From assembly GCF_040712315.1 (NCBI RefSeq), contig NC_134013.1:10823001-10887000 (forward strand): a stretch of 64,000 bases of DNA. Direction: 5' to 3'. Position numbers and translations under genes: made by a program. Of this stretch, positions 38,311 to 50,496 are shown one piece after another. Source of the stretch: Castanea sativa. Lineage: Eukaryota > Streptophyta > Magnoliopsida > Fagales > Fagaceae. The notes under the pieces were generated by a model, which worked only from the letters and a program-made list of their open reading frames with translations, searched no databases and was not told where the DNA came from. The stretch's first letter is position 1; every line of letters begins with the position of its first letter.

Positions 38311-39828
38311 TTATGTATGCTTACGAATATATTGAGAAAGAATAAATCATTTTTCATATTAACATGTGAAAATCATAAATTTGACAAAGAAAATACAAAA
38401 TTAAATGTGATAATAGATTAAAATGAATAACTATCTAATTATTGGGAAAGAAAAATCAAGCAATGTTATTTTTGGGTTTCCATCAAGATTGTGTATGAAA
38501 AGTTTTTTTTTGTTGTTTGTTTGCAAATTTTATTTTTTAGTATTGGTTTGGAAACAAGATAGCGTTTAATTTTGTATCACACATTTAACATAAAAGTAAC
38601 CAAAACTATATATTGTAATCAGCCTCATCACATGCACTTTGCATATGCGATGATGTTTTTTTTTTGGTTGGCGAGACTTGAAAAAGTAAAAAAAAAAAAA
38701 AATTACAAAGTGGACTGATGAGTTTTTTTTTTTTTTTTTGATAAGTTTGTTTTGAAAACATTGCTTAGTAAGAGTGTATTCTATTTTGTAGGCATTTTAA
38801 GTGGAGTTAGAGATATATTTTTACCAGATTGTTTTAAGTTTTGTCTCTATTAAAAATAGGATCTAAACTTATTTATGAACTATATAGAAATTCAATTCTA
38901 AGAGAAAAATCATCATATGAATAACATAGATAAATACTATTCGAATAAGCTATTTTTTCCTTAAAAAAAAAGAACCTATTCTCAACCACTCCACACTTTT
39001 GAAATATTTTAAACTTTATGGGTTAAATTAAAAAAAATGAAATTGCAGGATTAATTAGAAATTATCCCTACAAGGCCACAACCTACAAGTCTACAACCAT
39101 TTTTGAATTTAAAATGTAATTTATTATTATTATAAATTAATCCATAACACGTGGCGAGAAGTGGCTGCTGCCACACACGACCCAGTGGCTTTAGTGTGTT
39201 GACCGCAGCTTAGCTTTTTCTTTTGTCAGTTACGGTCCTATCATGGTTCTTTCTACTCAACCAAAAAAAAAAAAAAAGTGTGGTCAGAAATCTGACCCGA
39301 AGTCTTTTTAAAAAACCCAAATTAACACTCAAACCCCACTCTCATTTCCAGCGCGTGTAGAATTTTTATCTTATATAAAAAAAAAAAAAAAACTCTTTTA
39401 TTTAAAAAAATAAAATAAAACGCACGCTCTTCATAACCGCGTGACCCATCACAAGACTACACTTTTAAAAGAGAGAGAGAGAAAAAAAAAGAGACACGTA
39501 CAAAAGAGCGAAAGCCAAAGCAGAGGATCTAGGGTTTTTTTTTTCTTCATATATTTTCCATGGAGTAAGTTCGATTCAGTCTCTCTCTCTCTCTGTGTCT
39601 TTGCGATTCGATCTTTGTGTAAATTTCTATACAAAATTAGGGTTTCTGATGAGGAGGAAGTGGTTAAATATGAGAGAGACTGAAGAGTAAATTACTATAA
39701 ATTGTGTATTTTTTTTTTGATTTTTGATTTTGGGGGTTTTACTCTCTCAGCTCTGTGATCGAATTCGAACCCAAATTTTGGAACTTTTGAAAAAAAGAAG
39801 TTTTTGGATATTATTGGGTCTGTAAAAT
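38311..39828. other. Upstream region and 5' leader of the ZFC3H6-like gene
   Basis: No other gene is visible. Probable leader sequence begins around 39440-39600, with GA-rich (39471-39492) and CT-rich (39579-39594) tracts and an AGGGTTTTTTT motif. A leader intron is possible but not demonstrable. Poly-T/poly-A runs dominate 38650-39400. Confidence 0.4.
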
Positions 39829-42800
39829 ATGCGGGGATTGCACAAATCGAAAAGGGTTTCTTGGGCTTCAGATGTAAACCTTTGTCAGGTAAAGAAAAAA
39901 TGAGAAAAAAAAAGTACAATTGCATTTTCAGTAAACCAAGTTTAAAATCAAATGACCTAATCATTGTTTAATTAACGTTAAATGTTGTCTAATTTAAATC
40001 CAACATTACGTTATCTGAACTGTAATTGTTAATGTAATTACTTTGATTTTTTTCATTGCCGTTATTTGATCTATTAAGACTTATTTGCCATTGTTTGATT
40101 TGTCTGGTTCACTGGCCATTTTGTTGTGTAAAACATGTGGGTTTAGTGTTTTTTTGATAATATTTCGTTGGGGTTTGAGGGTTTTTATTTTTACATACTT
40201 GCCTTGCATTCTTTGAGTTTGGCAATTGAAGAAATGAGTATCAATGAGTGTTACATTAGTTCAAGCATCAAATTTTTTTTTTTTTTTGAATTGAATCATA
40301 ATGCAGAAGCAATTTGAAGTGCCAAACAGGGAGGAATTTGTTGCAAATGATACTGTAAACAAATATTTTTGAAACCTGAATTTTGAAAATGAATCTCATT
40401 CATTTCCATATTTATTTGGTATTTTTGAGTGACTTGCTGAAAATATAGATCAATATAGGAAGTTGAGCTAAAGAGATCAACAAAAATTTGGTATTGGGGA
40501 ATGGGGATTAATGTTTGAAGTGCAATAGTTCTGCTGAGAGATACATTTATAGTGCTTGAATTTTTGTTTTTGATAGATAATCTAGGTTCTGGATTCATGA
40601 TAAGTAATGTTAAAGCCTCTTTTGGCAACATAAGACACCATGGTTTAAGGTTGTCCCCTTCTTTCAATCTCCTTTTTCCTCTAACCTTAATACTGCAAAT
40701 GTGGAATCTGGGAAAGCTTTAATTAAGGATAAACTTTGGATCATTGAAAAGCCTACCTAATTTAAATTAAGATTGATTAGCTTGATACCAAGCTCATTTG
40801 GTCTCTTAGTTGCTAACATGAATCATATCCAGATGGAGATGGTTGCTTAATTAATTGAAGGAGAAACTTGTTTTGCGGGATGAATTCCTCAGAAAGTTGT
40901 ATATAACAATTATGAGCAGTTTGTAAACTAAAATCTGATTATATGTGAAACAAGACAGAAAACGCATTAAAGTATACAGAGTTATGCCGTGAAACTGTTG
41001 CAGGAAACATTTTTGAAGATGGTGGCAGTTTCTTATCCTGTTCTAGCTCTCAAAGTTGAGAATATGAATTACTTTATGTGTTTATGAATGCCAAAAACAT
41101 AGCTTAAGATGGTAGGTGTTCAAAAAAATTTCCATGCCTTTTGAAGCTGCAATGAGCATGTTGGATGGATAATTGGCCATATAGGGTATTTCTTGTTGTT
41201 CCATGAACGTACCAAACAGTTGAAATAGCGTGGTCATCTTCCATGCTAAGTTGTGATTGGGGGAGTTCTTTCTTCTTTAATATAAGTTGAATATGCTACA
41301 CTAGCAAAAATGCAGAGAAGAGTGTGAATTGGGTGGTGAAAACATTATATGATATTCTGTTATTCTATGGTGAATATCACTTTAGGTAGAGCTTAGTGGC
41401 CGAAAATGTATTGTGAAATTGACCCTAGGTGATTTTTGGAAGAATGGCCTTGTGCGTGAATCGGAGTTCCTGCAAATAAACTATATGAAATTGCATTACT
41501 TCTCTCTAGATCAATTACTAGGATTTTCGGAAAAACTACCGCAAGAAGGTTGTCTTGCTTACATTTAAATGAACTCATTTTGTAAATGGACATAATTTTT
41601 CTCCAAACTGGTTTGGACCTCCCATTCACCACATGTCAATTGAAATGACCAAGTATGTACTTCAATCACACGATCAATTTAATAGTCATATGACATGTTT
41701 AAGTGACTTAATGAATCATGTGATTAAAAAACTTGTATGGTCATGTGAATTGTCATGCAATGGATTGGAGGAGATTCCTTGAAACTGGTTTGGATGAAAA
41801 CACTCTCCTTTATGAATTGTGAATGTGAAGAAAGGGAAGTATGTTTCACATTGAAATTGTATCATAGGACAAAGTTTGACTACAAATTTGGTTGTAGCCT
41901 AAGGCTACTAAGACTACAACCAATAATAGGAAGATGACACTTGTCCTTGTCATGATTGTATATAATCACTTAAATGTGGTTCAGGAAGTGAACACGTGTC
42001 ACAATGTCACGTTTGTATTGTTGGTTGTAGCCTTAGGCTTCAACCAAGTTTGAAGCCAAACTTTGTCCATCTTGCTCTTCTTTTTGGGCAATTGTCTGGT
42101 GGAGTTTTCAAAAGTATCTTAAGAATTTATAAACTAGCTATATTTCATGGTCAAGTACTAAGAACCTTTAGAATGGGCTTAGTGGAAAAAAAAGATTAGA
42201 AGAAATTATAACACTGCTTGATCTCTAGATGTTTATAGGCTTTAGGCTCCTTTTGAACTAGAAGCATCTCCTTTATTTACACCTAATGATCTGTATTAGT
42301 TCACTCTTTCCATAAGGTGCTAGTTAACAATAGTTTTCCCATAAATTGTTATTGTTGTGTGTGTTAGTTGCATGCAATCTTACACATGTTCTGTTATGTA
42401 AATGTCTCAGACCCATTAAAGAGAGTTTATAAGCTGACCATCATGGTGTTTGTATGGATATATATATAAATGGGATATGTCACTGTGTTTGTGTGGAATT
42501 GTGGGTGCATTAGTATTTTGAAATGCAACCTATATGTGTGTAATAGATGATGGCATGTAGAAAAAATGTCTAGTTTCTATTTGTTAAGGTAGCTAGTCAT
42601 GGCAGTTACTTTGCGACTTTTACCCTTTGATCTTGAATACCCATGTTCTTTAGTGGATGCCCTTGTTTGAGATATTGGTTTCAATTGGCCTTCTGACAAG
42701 AGTTCTAAAATAATCAGGTAAGAACCTAGGCTTGAATTTCCATGTGGTCGTTCTTCTTTCATTTACCCCATAATCATATCTTTTCATCAAATTCTTTTTT

Positions 42801-43018
42801 CATTGGACATGCATCACAATTTATTTTTATTCTTTTTGGGTTGGGGGGACTACTGGCTAGGCAATTTGCCATATGTAGTTGTATTTGTAGATGGTTAATT
42901 GTCCCATGATGAGATTTACTTCTATGAAGTACTTTTAAGGGTCTCTTTTTTGTTTTAAGTGATGAATTTATGATTGTTTTTCCTATTTGCAGTTTACAGC
43001 CACCTTTTAAAAAAGTGT

Positions 43019-43058
<40 letters not shown>

Positions 43059-46000
43059 ATTTAAGAATATGTATGTATGTGTATGAATGTTAAAGGTTGT
43101 AGAATCAGTGGATCTATTATTCCTTTAGTTCTGTAGCTGCAAAAGTTTAAATGTGTCCATGCTGATGCATTAGTATGGAGTGGTGCAACTTGACTGTGTT
43201 TTCTTATTCCCTTCTAAAATTGTATTTTTCTTTCTTTTGAAAAGGAGACTTACCCAAGACTTCAGTCGCTTCCAACATAGGAGGGCCAATACGCTATGAT
43301 AAATTCTACATACTCACGGCTAGGGCATGCAAAAAACCAGACTGAAGGGTGACTGAAGTCCTTGGTTGGCCAGCCATTTAGATGAATATGCCTTTCCACA
43401 GTGTCTGACCTACAATGCATCCTTACTGAATATCAGTAGTTGTCCACAATTCTAGTAAGTCCAGCATGACTATCCAGAGGTTCTGGGTCAGATCAGAGGC
43501 TTTATAGACATCTCTGGCATCAGACTCAGTAAGATGAAAGATTTCCCAGTTACTAAAAGATGATTATTCCTTTCCAATTAGAAAAGTTTTGCCACATTAT
43601 TAGTGGCAATGCCAATGACTCAGAAAGAGCCCCAAATTTAATGGTTACCAGAGTTTTTAAGTGAATCCTGTCTCAGCATGTCTATGATTCATGGGAACAT
43701 TCATCCTTACTTACCTGGTGGAAATGACCAAATGATGATATGCATTTCCTTGATTACCCAGTGGAATTGACCCAATGGTCATATACATTTTCTTTATATC
43801 TTCTGTTGAGGAGTAGAGGATTTTGAAGTTGGTTTGGTTTAGCTCCTATGCTTGCCGAATGTTAAATTTGAACAATGGTGGAAGGAGTTTGGATATCTGG
43901 TCATTTGCTTTCCCAGTGGCAAAGGGACTGAAAATTATGGCAAATTAGACACCATGAAATGTTACCTCCAGAAACTATGGGGATTCAATAGATATTTTAT
44001 AAATCAGTTTCCTGGAGGTTTGAGTAAAAAGATTGCCTATAGTTCCCTGGAATGCTTAAGATCAAGCTGATCCCTAAAATGTCCAGTCCTGTAGTAGTCT
44101 CAAATTATACTTTTTATTATTTTAAAAAACGTGGCCTTGCCCAGTTATTGTTGACATACAAACCATTGTCTTGTTTTTGAGGAGGTTATTGGGCTAACTT
44201 CATGGGGTAAATGGAGTTTTCTTTCAAAACAAGTAGTTCATAACTGGTTATGGATGGCAATCAGTGTGCTATGTTAGTCCATATAGTGACATCATGAATG
44301 GTTTTAGGTTGAATGTACTGGAATTGAGATAGGCAATAGTCCTCAGAACAATCTGTGTTAGACAGGGTCAAGATGCACATGGTGTCAGATGAAGTGAAGT
44401 CCGTTTATGCATATATGGTTTTGGTAGAGCTGCTTTGAAATCTTTTTTTCCCCCTCTAGGCAGTCCTTGATTTATTTATTTATTTTTTGTTTCGCATGTA
44501 TATATTCTTTTGGCTTTAAATTTGAAGTCAGATATAAATTTGAAACAAGGTTAGGGAAAAAGTGCTTCTGAAATTTCTTTACTGAAGTATGCTTACACTG
44601 TTATTCCACTGTGTGCCAAAGCTTTAGTTGCTTGACAGATTTAGTAAAATTTAATAAGGATTATGCATTTAATGATATAATTTGTTTAGTTGTAGTATCC
44701 AATTTGTAATGATATTCTCCCTTAAACAGGTTAAGTTGTTCCTATCTGAGGAATCACCTTCACAAGTTGGGTTGGGCGGTCAAGATCACCTCCAAGCAAA
44801 GACATCTTTGCTATTGCATTCAACTGGTTTAGGGTCTGATGATAATTTGCCTCCTGGTTTTGAAGGAGCTCATCCTGCTAACCATTGGCAGATTAAGTTG
44901 TCCCAAATTCCTATAATCAAATGGAGATGTCCGCCTCAGGTAAATCAGAGTTTGGGAAGTTTTAATTTTGACCATTTTCCTTATTCTTAAAACTGAATTA
45001 TGCCCCTGAAAATCTGATATGAAAGCTTCACTTTTAAGTCATTGCTTTGCTTTTATAATTTTTTTTTTGGTTATATTTAATTTCAACAGTTTGTGCTGAA
45101 TGTCGCTTGGCAAGTGGTTGCTGGGGAAGAAAGCAAAGAGACTGAGGTTCTAAATCAGAGGGAGATGAGAGTACTTGAAGCTGTTTATCCACGCCCCTCT
45201 GCCATTCCTCCCAAGTATGATATTTTTCTTCCCTTGTAAAGCTTTTGCTCTTGGAATACTGATACTCTTCCTTAACAGTTTTTCTTGTCTCCATGCAGCC
45301 CTACTGTTTCAGTGGATGCAGTAGACTTGGGTCATGACGACGGGCAACCTACTTTGATACCGATTACTCCCGTTGAAGATGAAGACATGGCAGTAGATTC
45401 ACCATCTGTTTCCACAACACCATTTAGTCTTCCTGTAAGCCAACAGCCACTAATATTGGCTCCTGGAATTCCATCTGCATCCCAATGTAGTTTACCTATC
45501 GTTACAAATCCTCCTAACCAGAAGCCAGCTACTGGAATGGCCGTTGTTGCAGAACCTGATGTTGTAGCAGCGGCATCTGCCGCCTTTAATGCAATCATGA
45601 AGAGCAATGAGCATGGAAACTTGATTGACCAGGATTTGCTTATTAAACTTCTAAACAACCCAAAAATGATTGAGAAATTGGTTACAGACTATGGAACAGC
45701 CGCGAACTCAACAAAGCCGAGGTCACCTCCCATGGCTTCATTAGATCAACCTCCTGTTCACATTGATAGGGCAGTGACCAGTACATCATCAGTTACTGTA
45801 TCAAGCATACCTTTCTACCATCAGCCAAATGGGGTTGGAGTGGGACCTCCTAATCCCCGACTTCCTTCACCAGCAGCCATTCCAGTTTCCTCTTCACTCT
45901 CCGTTGGAGCTCCTCCAGCAAAGGACATCAATTACTACAAGAGCTTGATTCAACAACATGGAGGAGAAAGACAAGAGACTCTTCCACAATATGGTAACCG

Positions 46001-46232
46001 AAACAGTCACCAGCCAAGTGCAAATCAGGAACTAGTAAATAACCAGAAACCAAGAGATCTGAGACCCAAAATAATGAAGCCTTGCATATACTTTAATAGT
46101 TCAAGGGGATGTCGTCATGGGGCCAACTGTTCATATCAGCATGATGCATCATTCCAGCAACGCGGTAGTAGTAGCGTGCAGGAAGTGCAAAGTGCAAAGA
46201 GAATGAAATTGGATAGGGAGATCAGCAGTTAG
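39829..46232 (+). CDS. C3H6: ZFC3H6-type single CCCH zinc-finger protein, 4 coding exons
   Basis: Exons 39829-39888, 44730-44939, 45090-45214 and 45299-46232 join in frame to 442 residues. The N-terminus MRGLHKSKRVSWASDVNLCQ continues VKLFLSEESPSQVGLGGQDH, then FEGAHPANHWQIKLSQIPII, the conserved start of plant ZFC3H6/C3H30-like proteins. Near the C-terminus is one C-x8-C-x5-C-x3-H finger (C394, C403, C409, H413: CIYFNSSRGCRHGANCSYQH), followed by a basic AKRMKLDRE stretch that may act in nuclear import. Such fingers usually bind RNA; the biochemical role of this subfamily is poorly known. The middle is Pro/Ser/Val-rich with a Leu-rich segment (DQDLLIKLLNNPKMIEKLV). The 4.84-kb first intron contains the segment that was copied into the mL53 intron. 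I recall At1g19860 as the orthologue. Confidence 0.93.
41570..44749 (+). repeat. Duplicated segment, copy A (ZFC3H6-like intron 1 to start of exon 2)
   Basis: Positions 41587-44749 recur at 48881-52818 in the same orientation, at high identity by eye over 3.2 kb. Positions 41570-41604 recur once more at the very end of the other copy. Copy A includes the intron acceptor (44727-44729) and the first 20 nt of exon 2. It lacks a block of about 60 bp found at about 49148-49210 in copy B. Confidence 0.92.
41867..42068. mobile_element. MITE, about 200 bp, in copy A (second copy at 49216-49408)
   Basis: Long inverted termini GGACAAAGTTTGACTACAAA and ...GAAGCCAAACTTTGTCC, with the pairing extending inward through TTGGTTGTAGCC/GGCTTCAACCAA. 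It can fold into a hairpin. It is present in both duplicated copies and therefore predates the duplication. No clear target duplication. Confidence 0.6.
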
Positions 46233-46729
46233 TCTCACCTCACTCCTGAAATTTGTACATTTTCCCCGATGGAGGCCTGTTGCAGCTCCATATTTTAGTT
46301 GTCTTTTTGGATTGGTTTTTTATCAACAAAGTATTTCCAACTTTTAACATTTTACTCTTTTATTGCGTGAAACATTAAAAATTTGAATTCTGGTGAGAGC
46401 TTTGATATGACAGTCAAATGGCGGATATTAGTTAATGCGAAAGCAGTTTTTCTACACGTTGTGCTGAATTATCATATATATATATATAGTAGTAGACTAG
46501 CAAAAGAATTTTCAATCAGATAACAATATTAATTGGGGTAATATAGTATTCAAATTATCTAAGCAATTATTTTTTGATCAGATGAACGAGTCATTCCAAG
46601 GGGATAAAAGATTAGAATGAAATATGGTATGGTTTATTAACTATGAAAAATATGTTGGAAACCTGCCATTTAGTGACCACATCAAACTTTCACACTGATT
46701 TTGAGTCCCAGTGTCCAGAAAAGAGAGAC
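46233..46729. other. 3' flank of the ZFC3H6-like gene
   Basis: Contains the probable 3' UTR (an AACATTAAAAA stretch near 46370) and AT-rich spacer before the terminator of the minus-strand RNA gene. No coding region seen. Confidence 0.5.
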
Positions 46730-46736
46730 AAAAAAA
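46730..46736 (-). terminator. Pol III T7 terminator of the RNase MRP RNA gene
   Basis: Seven consecutive T on the minus strand, directly after the GTCCACCC 3' end of the folded RNA. Confidence 0.8.
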
Positions 46737-47003
46737 GGGTGGACCACGAGAGCGTAAGCCCCGTTTAGTTAATCCCCAGTGGGACCATGTGAATAACTGT
46801 GTACATCGGCCAAATTACTACGGCGGGAATTCATGGGCTCCACACGTGTCTCAGCCCCTCGCACTAGGCGATTGAATTCCCAGTCTCGTAGTGTAGCTCG
46901 TTTCCGAGTCTGCATCTCTGCAGGAAGAGGCCCGGGGACTTTCCTGGGCCTGGCAATATAAAATATACAGCTTATGGTCCAATCACATCGTCTCGTGCTC
47001 CTT
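46737..47003 (-). ncRNA. RMRP: RNase MRP RNA gene (probable)
   Basis: Minus strand, about 267 nt. The promoter is of plant snRNA type: USE AGTCCCACATCG (47062-47073) and a TATA box (47029-47037) 24 nt downstream, the spacing of plant Pol III snRNA-type genes; initiation is expected near 47001-47007. The transcript contains CCAGGAAAGTCCCCGGGCC (forward 46928-46946), an almost perfect match to the CR-I/P4 core of eukaryotic RNase MRP RNA. The 5' end (47001-46991, GGAGCACGAGA) pairs with the 3' end (46751-46741, TCTCGTGGTCC) at 10 of 11 positions, forming a P1-like helix. It ends at T7. RNase MRP cleaves pre-rRNA. Since plants use protein-only RNase P in the nucleus, MRP fits better than RNase P RNA. 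Exact termini are inferred. A covariance-model search (Rfam RNase_MRP) would settle it. Confidence 0.83.
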
Positions 47004-47028
47004 GTTACTACTTCTTTGCGAGAGTAAG

Positions 47029-47073
47029 TTTTATAAACACTTGCAATTTTTTTTAAGTTTTCGATGTGGGACT
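47029..47073 (-). promoter_or_regulatory. Plant USE plus TATA, Pol III-type spacing
   Basis: On the minus strand AGTCCCACATCG (47073-47062) matches the plant snRNA upstream sequence element RTCCCACATCG exactly. It is followed after 24 nt by TTTATAAAA (47037-47029). Plant Pol II snRNA promoters have about ten more bases between the two, so this spacing predicts Pol III. It lies between the tRNA terminator and the MRP RNA start. Confidence 0.88.
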
Positions 47074-47111
47074 GAAAGCTGAAAAGTCCAAAAACGAAAT
47101 CCAATTATAGC

Positions 47112-47124
47112 AAAAAAATAAAAA
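47112..47124 (-). terminator. Pol III terminator of tRNA-Phe
   Basis: T5-A-T7 on the minus strand, beginning 14 nt after the tRNA 3' end. Confidence 0.8.
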
Positions 47125-47137
47125 TAGCATAGACCAT

Positions 47138-47162
47138 TGCGGTGAGCGTGGATCGAACACGC

Positions 47163-47205
<43 letters not shown>

Positions 47206-47210
47206 CCCGC
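47138..47210 (-). tRNA. trnF-GAA: tRNA-Phe (anticodon GAA)
   Basis: A full cloverleaf, 73 nt including discriminator A, with no intron and no encoded CCA. The anticodon loop CTGAAGA carries GAA (forward 47175-47177). A-box TAGCTCAGTTGGGAGAG and B-box GTTCGATCC are intact. The acceptor stem has one G-A opposition at pair 5-68, which I recall as normal in plant cytosolic tRNA-Phe, so it should not be read as decay. A CAA-containing stretch lies just upstream, as in many plant tRNA genes, and a T-run terminator downstream. Confidence 0.97.
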
Positions 47211-47649
47211 GACTTGACAAAAGAGGCCGAAATGTTTTACTTCACAGTGAATATTTGCAACGAAGTTCCATTTGGTCAGTTTTCTTCTCAACAAAACCAT
47301 TTACGACTTTAAGTTACAACATACTGACAGCTTTCAAGAAATCTTGAGCAGTTTCACAGCTACCAATAGTCCCTGGAAAAAAAGAAGAGTCTAGATCGAG
47401 GGTACGCCAAGATCGCAACTTTAAGTCCCCCATCTGCATATTGCTGAAGAACAACAGGTGTTTTCGGCTTCTAATTTTTCCGGTTATCCTTAGTTTTCTT
47501 CATCATATTTTTATATAAGTTATAACCTTTATCTATATATATAGAAGTATTGTGTCTTATTATATATTTCTCTTAGTTAGAGTTGTGGAGTATTTGTCTT
47601 AAATAATTAAGAAATCTTGAGCGGGGGAGAGTGTGAGTGTTGAGTAAGA
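47211..47649. other. Spacer between tRNA-Phe and mL53; mL53 promoter
   Basis: Divergent region. A TATA-rich stretch (about 47530-47542) lies about 110 bp before the mL53 ATG. No further gene seen. Confidence 0.4.
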
Positions 47650-50465
47650 ATGCTGAAGTTCCTATCAAGAGTTCGGATCGAGTTCAATGCCTTGGACCCA
47701 CGCACAGCCTCGTGCATGGAATTCTTGGCACAGTGCAACGCTCCCAAGGCCAAAGAGTCCAACCCTGCTTGTCAAATCCAAGTCAAACGCAGAACCGATG
47801 ACCACCCTCCCCAAATCACCGTCACTTTCGTCAATGGAGTCGAAGAGGTTTACGACGCCACATCCACACCGGCCCAGACCATAAGGACTATGATTCTCGA
47901 TAAGGGTCAGTTCCTCGAGACCGAGCAAATGTTCCGTGAAGCTGGTGAGGCTTGGCCTGTTTTTATACCCGAAGAGGAGCTCCGCCAGCACGCGCCTGGC
48001 ACCAAGGTGCGTAATTGTGTTTTCCGATTAATGGGTTGCGTTTCGTTTCTGGGTTTTTGATGTGGGTTCTGGTTGATGCATTTCGTCGAATAGTTGGTGT
48101 GCATTACTTTTATTTGTTAAATTATCGCAAACCCGTACCTGTTTGTGTGTGGTAGACTAAAATACATTAAGCTCAAAGTGATTACGAAATTGTAACAGTT
48201 TCATCACTCTAATAAGAAGGTAATAAAAATGTGTGTTAGTACCTGATCCTAAATGGTTTGGAAAGTACAGCTTACAGAAACTGTAGACACATTTATATTA
48301 TATATCATGTTGAATTAGTATTATTGATCAGATGCAGGTTAATCTTGTTTCCATAGGAATGACTGATCAATTTTGCATGAACTGGTCCTGTCTGACCTAA
48401 GTATCTGTTACAATTTGATGAGAAGCCATTGCTTGAGTATTAGGATGTATTGGCATATCAGTTGAGTAGTGATAAATGTCGAGGTTCCAAAATCATAGTG
48501 GTCCTAGTAACCATAAGATTTCTAGGAATTTTCAAACCCGCTTTCTGAACTCCCCCCTAGTTGAGCTACTATAGGTAGCTACAAAACAATAGTCAAAAGA
48601 TAAAATGAATCAAATCTATATGCGGGCTAGTTTTCCAGTAAAGAGAGCTAGTAATTGTTTTATGTTTAGTTTTCCAATTAATTCTATAGGCTGTGTTGAG
48701 ATGCTTGCTTAATTTTAAGCATTATAAATTTATGGTATTTTATGAAGAGGATGATCTTAAATGGCCAGGGACTTCCTGGCATCCTTAAATGGGTTTTCTA
48801 TCTTTATATTTATTTTTTCACAGATATCGAAACTCTGTTAGGAATTCACACCTTATATTTCCCCTTATCTCTATCAAAAGTGGACAGAATTTTTCTCCAA
48901 ATTGGTTTGGACCTCCCATCCACCACATGTCAATTGAAATGACCAAGTATGTACTTCAATCACAAGATCAATTTAATAGTCAGATGACATGTTTAAGTGA
49001 CTTAATGAATCATGTGATTAAAATACTTGTATGGTCATGTGAATTGTCATGCAATGGATTGGAGGAGATTCCTTTAAACTGGTTTGGATGAAAACACTGT
49101 CCTTTGAGAATTGTGAATGTGAAGAAAGGGAGTGTTTCACATTGAAATGGTACCTCAATTAATTATCATGAAATTTGAATTAGAAGGGACTGTAATAAGT
49201 GAAATACATATCATAGGACAAAGTTTGACTACAAACTTGGTTGTAGCCTGAGGCTACAACCAATAATAGGAAGATGACACGTGTCCTTATCATGATTGTA
49301 TATAATCACTTAAATGTGGTTCAGTAAGTGAACACGTGTCATAATGTCACATTCATATTGTTGGTTGTAGCCTTAGGCTTCAACTAAGTTTGAAGCCAAA
49401 CTTTGTCCAACTTTCTCTTCTTTTTGGGTAATTGTCTGGTGGAGTTTTCAAAATTATCCTAAGAATTTATAAACTAGCTATATTTCACGGTCAAGTACTA
49501 AGAACCTTTAGAATGGGGTTAGTGGAAAAAAAAAGATTAGAAGAATTTATAACACTGCTTGATCTCTAGATGTTTATAGGCTTTAGGCTCCTTTTGAACT
49601 AGGAGCATCTCCTTTATTTAGACCTAATGATCTGTATTAGTTCACTCTTTCCATATGGTGCTAGTCAACAATAATTTTCCCATATATTGTTATTGTTGTG
49701 TGTGTTAGTTGCATGCAATCTTACACATGTTCTGTTATGTAAATGTCTCTGACCCATTAATGAGAGTTTATAAGCTGACCATCATGGTGTTTGTGTGGAT
49801 ATATATATACACAGTGGCGGAGCTAGGATTTGACTTCAGGGGGGGGGGGGGGGGAATTTATATACACTATGCATGTACATTGAAACACATACACATATTA
49901 CACATATGTTGGGTAGTTGTAAAGGATTTTTTTTTTTTTTTTTTTGGGTGCATAAATAAACCATTTTCTGTTTTTTTTTTTTTTTTTTTTATAGTAAAAA
50001 TTCCATTTATAAATGAAAATATTTTTAGTAATTTAGTATAAACACCAAATGCAACTAATGTAATTTTGTGTTATTATATAATTATCTCAAAATTTTGGTT
50101 TATTATACAAAATTTTATGGAGTAGAATAATTATTACATAAAGAATTTCTTTTAGTAAGGATCCACATGGTGAAGTGGAGAATTTACACCAAGTCCCAGC
50201 CAAAGCTAGTTGGCTATTATATGCATGCTAGGCCGACCTCCAGCGAAAGCTATGTGGCAGTTATTTGCTCTTTAAGACTTAAGAGATGCACCTTTTTCTA
50301 CCCAAAAAAGAAGAAGAAAGAGATGCAACTTTGAGATTGATATATTGTCAAACCAAATACAAACTTTCTCCTTACTAAAATTTAAAAGCCACCCTACTAT
50401 TTTTTTTTTGGCGGGCCAGGGGGGGCAACTGCCCCCTCTCGACCCCCCCTAGCTCCGCCCCTGTA

Positions 50466-50496
<31 letters not shown>

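Noticed and set aside
42774..43028. 84-codon minus-strand frame also found at 50803-51081
   Set aside because: Its presence twice is due to the segmental duplication; no domain and wholly intronic.
46769..47104. 111-codon minus-strand open frame
   Set aside because: It coincides with the RNase MRP RNA gene and its USE/TATA promoter; the protein has no recognisable features.
47650..48060. mL53 as a single-exon gene ending at 48060
   Set aside because: The last residues after GTK ([10 protein letters not shown]...) are intron read-through; a perfect donor and a distant exon encoding PRKAEEKKL restore the family C-terminus.
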